Below are positions 52,676-53,067 of a stretch of DNA of 53,067 bases, in pieces. A program made the position numbers and the translations under genes. The notes below the pieces were generated by a model. The model worked only from the letters and a program-made list of their open reading frames with translations, made no database searches and was not told the origin of the DNA. Every line of letters begins with the position of its first letter. Positions within the stretch are counted from its first letter, which is position 1. Source of the DNA: Candidatus Puniceispirillum sp. (GTDB lineage: Bacteria > Pseudomonadota > Alphaproteobacteria > Puniceispirillales > Puniceispirillaceae); the NCBI GenBank assembly GCA_018668795.1, contig JABJBD010000044.1, forward strand, positions 1 to 53,067, written 5' to 3'.

Positions 52676-53067
52676 CTAGTTAGATTGTTCCATCAGCATG
52701 TCTTCGGTTTCCTTGACATCAGCAAGACGGTCCATCCAGACACCCGATTGCATCGCCCGCCAGCATCGCGCCAATTCGGCGAATCCCTGCAAAATTAAGA
52801 GAAAACCAGCCAGCGGAATCAAAGTCTTGAAAAAGTAAATCTGGATGCGAGCAGGTGAATTCCAACTCACTTCCTTGTAGCGCCAGCTATCAGCAGCAAT
52901 TTCCCAACCGAACCAAAACAGTGCCAGGATACCGGGGAAGAAAAACAGCAGATAAAGGATAAAATCGACCCGTGCCTGCCATCTGACCGAAAATAACCTG
53001 TACAAAACATCACCGCGAACATGCGTATCTTGTGCCAGGGCATAGGGACCAGCCATAAGGAATAACG
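52676..53067 (-). CDS. TRAP transporter small permease DctQ, partial (N-terminus beyond right edge)
   Basis: This is the C-terminal 129 codons of a DctQ-type subunit. The frame is open to the window edge, and LFLMAGPYALAQDTHVRGDVLY is the typical middle of the family (the read starts inside the protein). Two more helices follow (LYLLFFFPGILALFWFGWE and TLIPLAGFLLILQGFAELA). It ends 70 bases before the DctM start. It stabilises DctM and links it with the binding protein. Confidence 0.85.
   Translation of the reverse strand, partial: LFLMAGPYALAQDTHVRGDVLYRLFSVRWQARVDFILYLLFFFPGILALFWFGWEIAADSWRYKEVSWNSPARIQIYFFKTLIPLAGFLLILQGFAELARCWRAMQSGVWMDRLADVKETEDMLMEQSN

Overview
The window looks like the chromosome of a marine alphaproteobacterium. 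SAR116/Puniceispirillum-like bacteria are my best guess, from the methanesulfonate-type gene set, the many ABC, TRAP and TTT uptake systems, moderate GC and tight gene packing. This is an inference; no rRNA or other phylogenetic marker is present. I found no tRNA, rRNA, CRISPR array, insertion sequence or prophage.

Region 1 (1-17.7 kb) is a sulfonate catabolism cluster. It holds a partial TauE/SafE anion exporter and a LysR regulator. A minus-strand set follows: a Rieske-less oxygenase alpha subunit, an unknown 276-aa protein, soeC-soeB-soeA (cytoplasmic membrane-bound sulfite dehydrogenase), a Rieske ferredoxin, an oxygenase beta subunit, and an 800-aa fusion of a Rieske oxygenase alpha subunit to an FAD/NADH reductase. 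Divergent from this is a five-gene NitT/TauT-type ABC importer with two different permeases and two different ATPases. The Rieske motif of the fusion is CxH-26 residues-CxxH, the long spacer described for methanesulfonate monooxygenase MsmA. The inferred route is: import of methanesulfonate or a close relative, monooxygenation to aldehyde plus sulfite, sulfite oxidation by SoeABC, and export of sulfite or sulfate by TauE.

The main discovery candidate is a division of labour between the two alpha-type subunits. The fusion keeps the Rieske cluster but has lost every recognisable ligand of the mononuclear catalytic iron. The second paralogue has had exactly the Rieske loops removed but keeps His/His/Asp candidates for the iron site. 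They look like complementary halves of one split Rieske oxygenase. The two importer ATPases are also complementary: one has a degraded signature motif, the other lacks the H-loop histidine.

Region 2 (17.7-25 kb): a small membrane protein, a Gld-type ABC exporter whose permease and GldG-like parts are fused, an iron-binding periplasmic protein with Fur-like sites upstream, an EamA transporter, and a stand-alone cyclic-nucleotide-binding protein next to an MBL-fold hydrolase.

Region 3 (25-35 kb): a TctCBA tripartite tricarboxylate transporter in an operon with DUF1446 (AtuA-like) and DUF4387 proteins. Divergent from it is a TctDE-type two-component system with a periplasmic binding protein that overlaps the kinase gene. 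A 24-bp perfect dyad covers the putative promoter between the two operons. A membrane protein, a small winged-helix protein and an AbrB-type membrane protein follow.

Region 4 (35-42 kb): sulfur amino acid and nitrogen metabolism. It has a MetC-like PLP enzyme, SlyX, a CoA-binding-domain/O-acetylhomoserine sulfhydrylase fusion, RidA, a nitrilase-type amidohydrolase, a methyltransferase and a D-aminoacylase.

Region 5 (42-53 kb): an AT-rich SRA-HNH modification-dependent nuclease gene broken by one in-frame TAG, a UshA-like 5'-nucleotidase, a GNAT acetyltransferase, a Fur-family regulator, an EamA transporter, a second winged-helix paralogue, a DCC-family protein, a second stand-alone cNMP-binding protein, an amidase, and a TRAP transporter (DctM complete, DctQ partial at the right edge).
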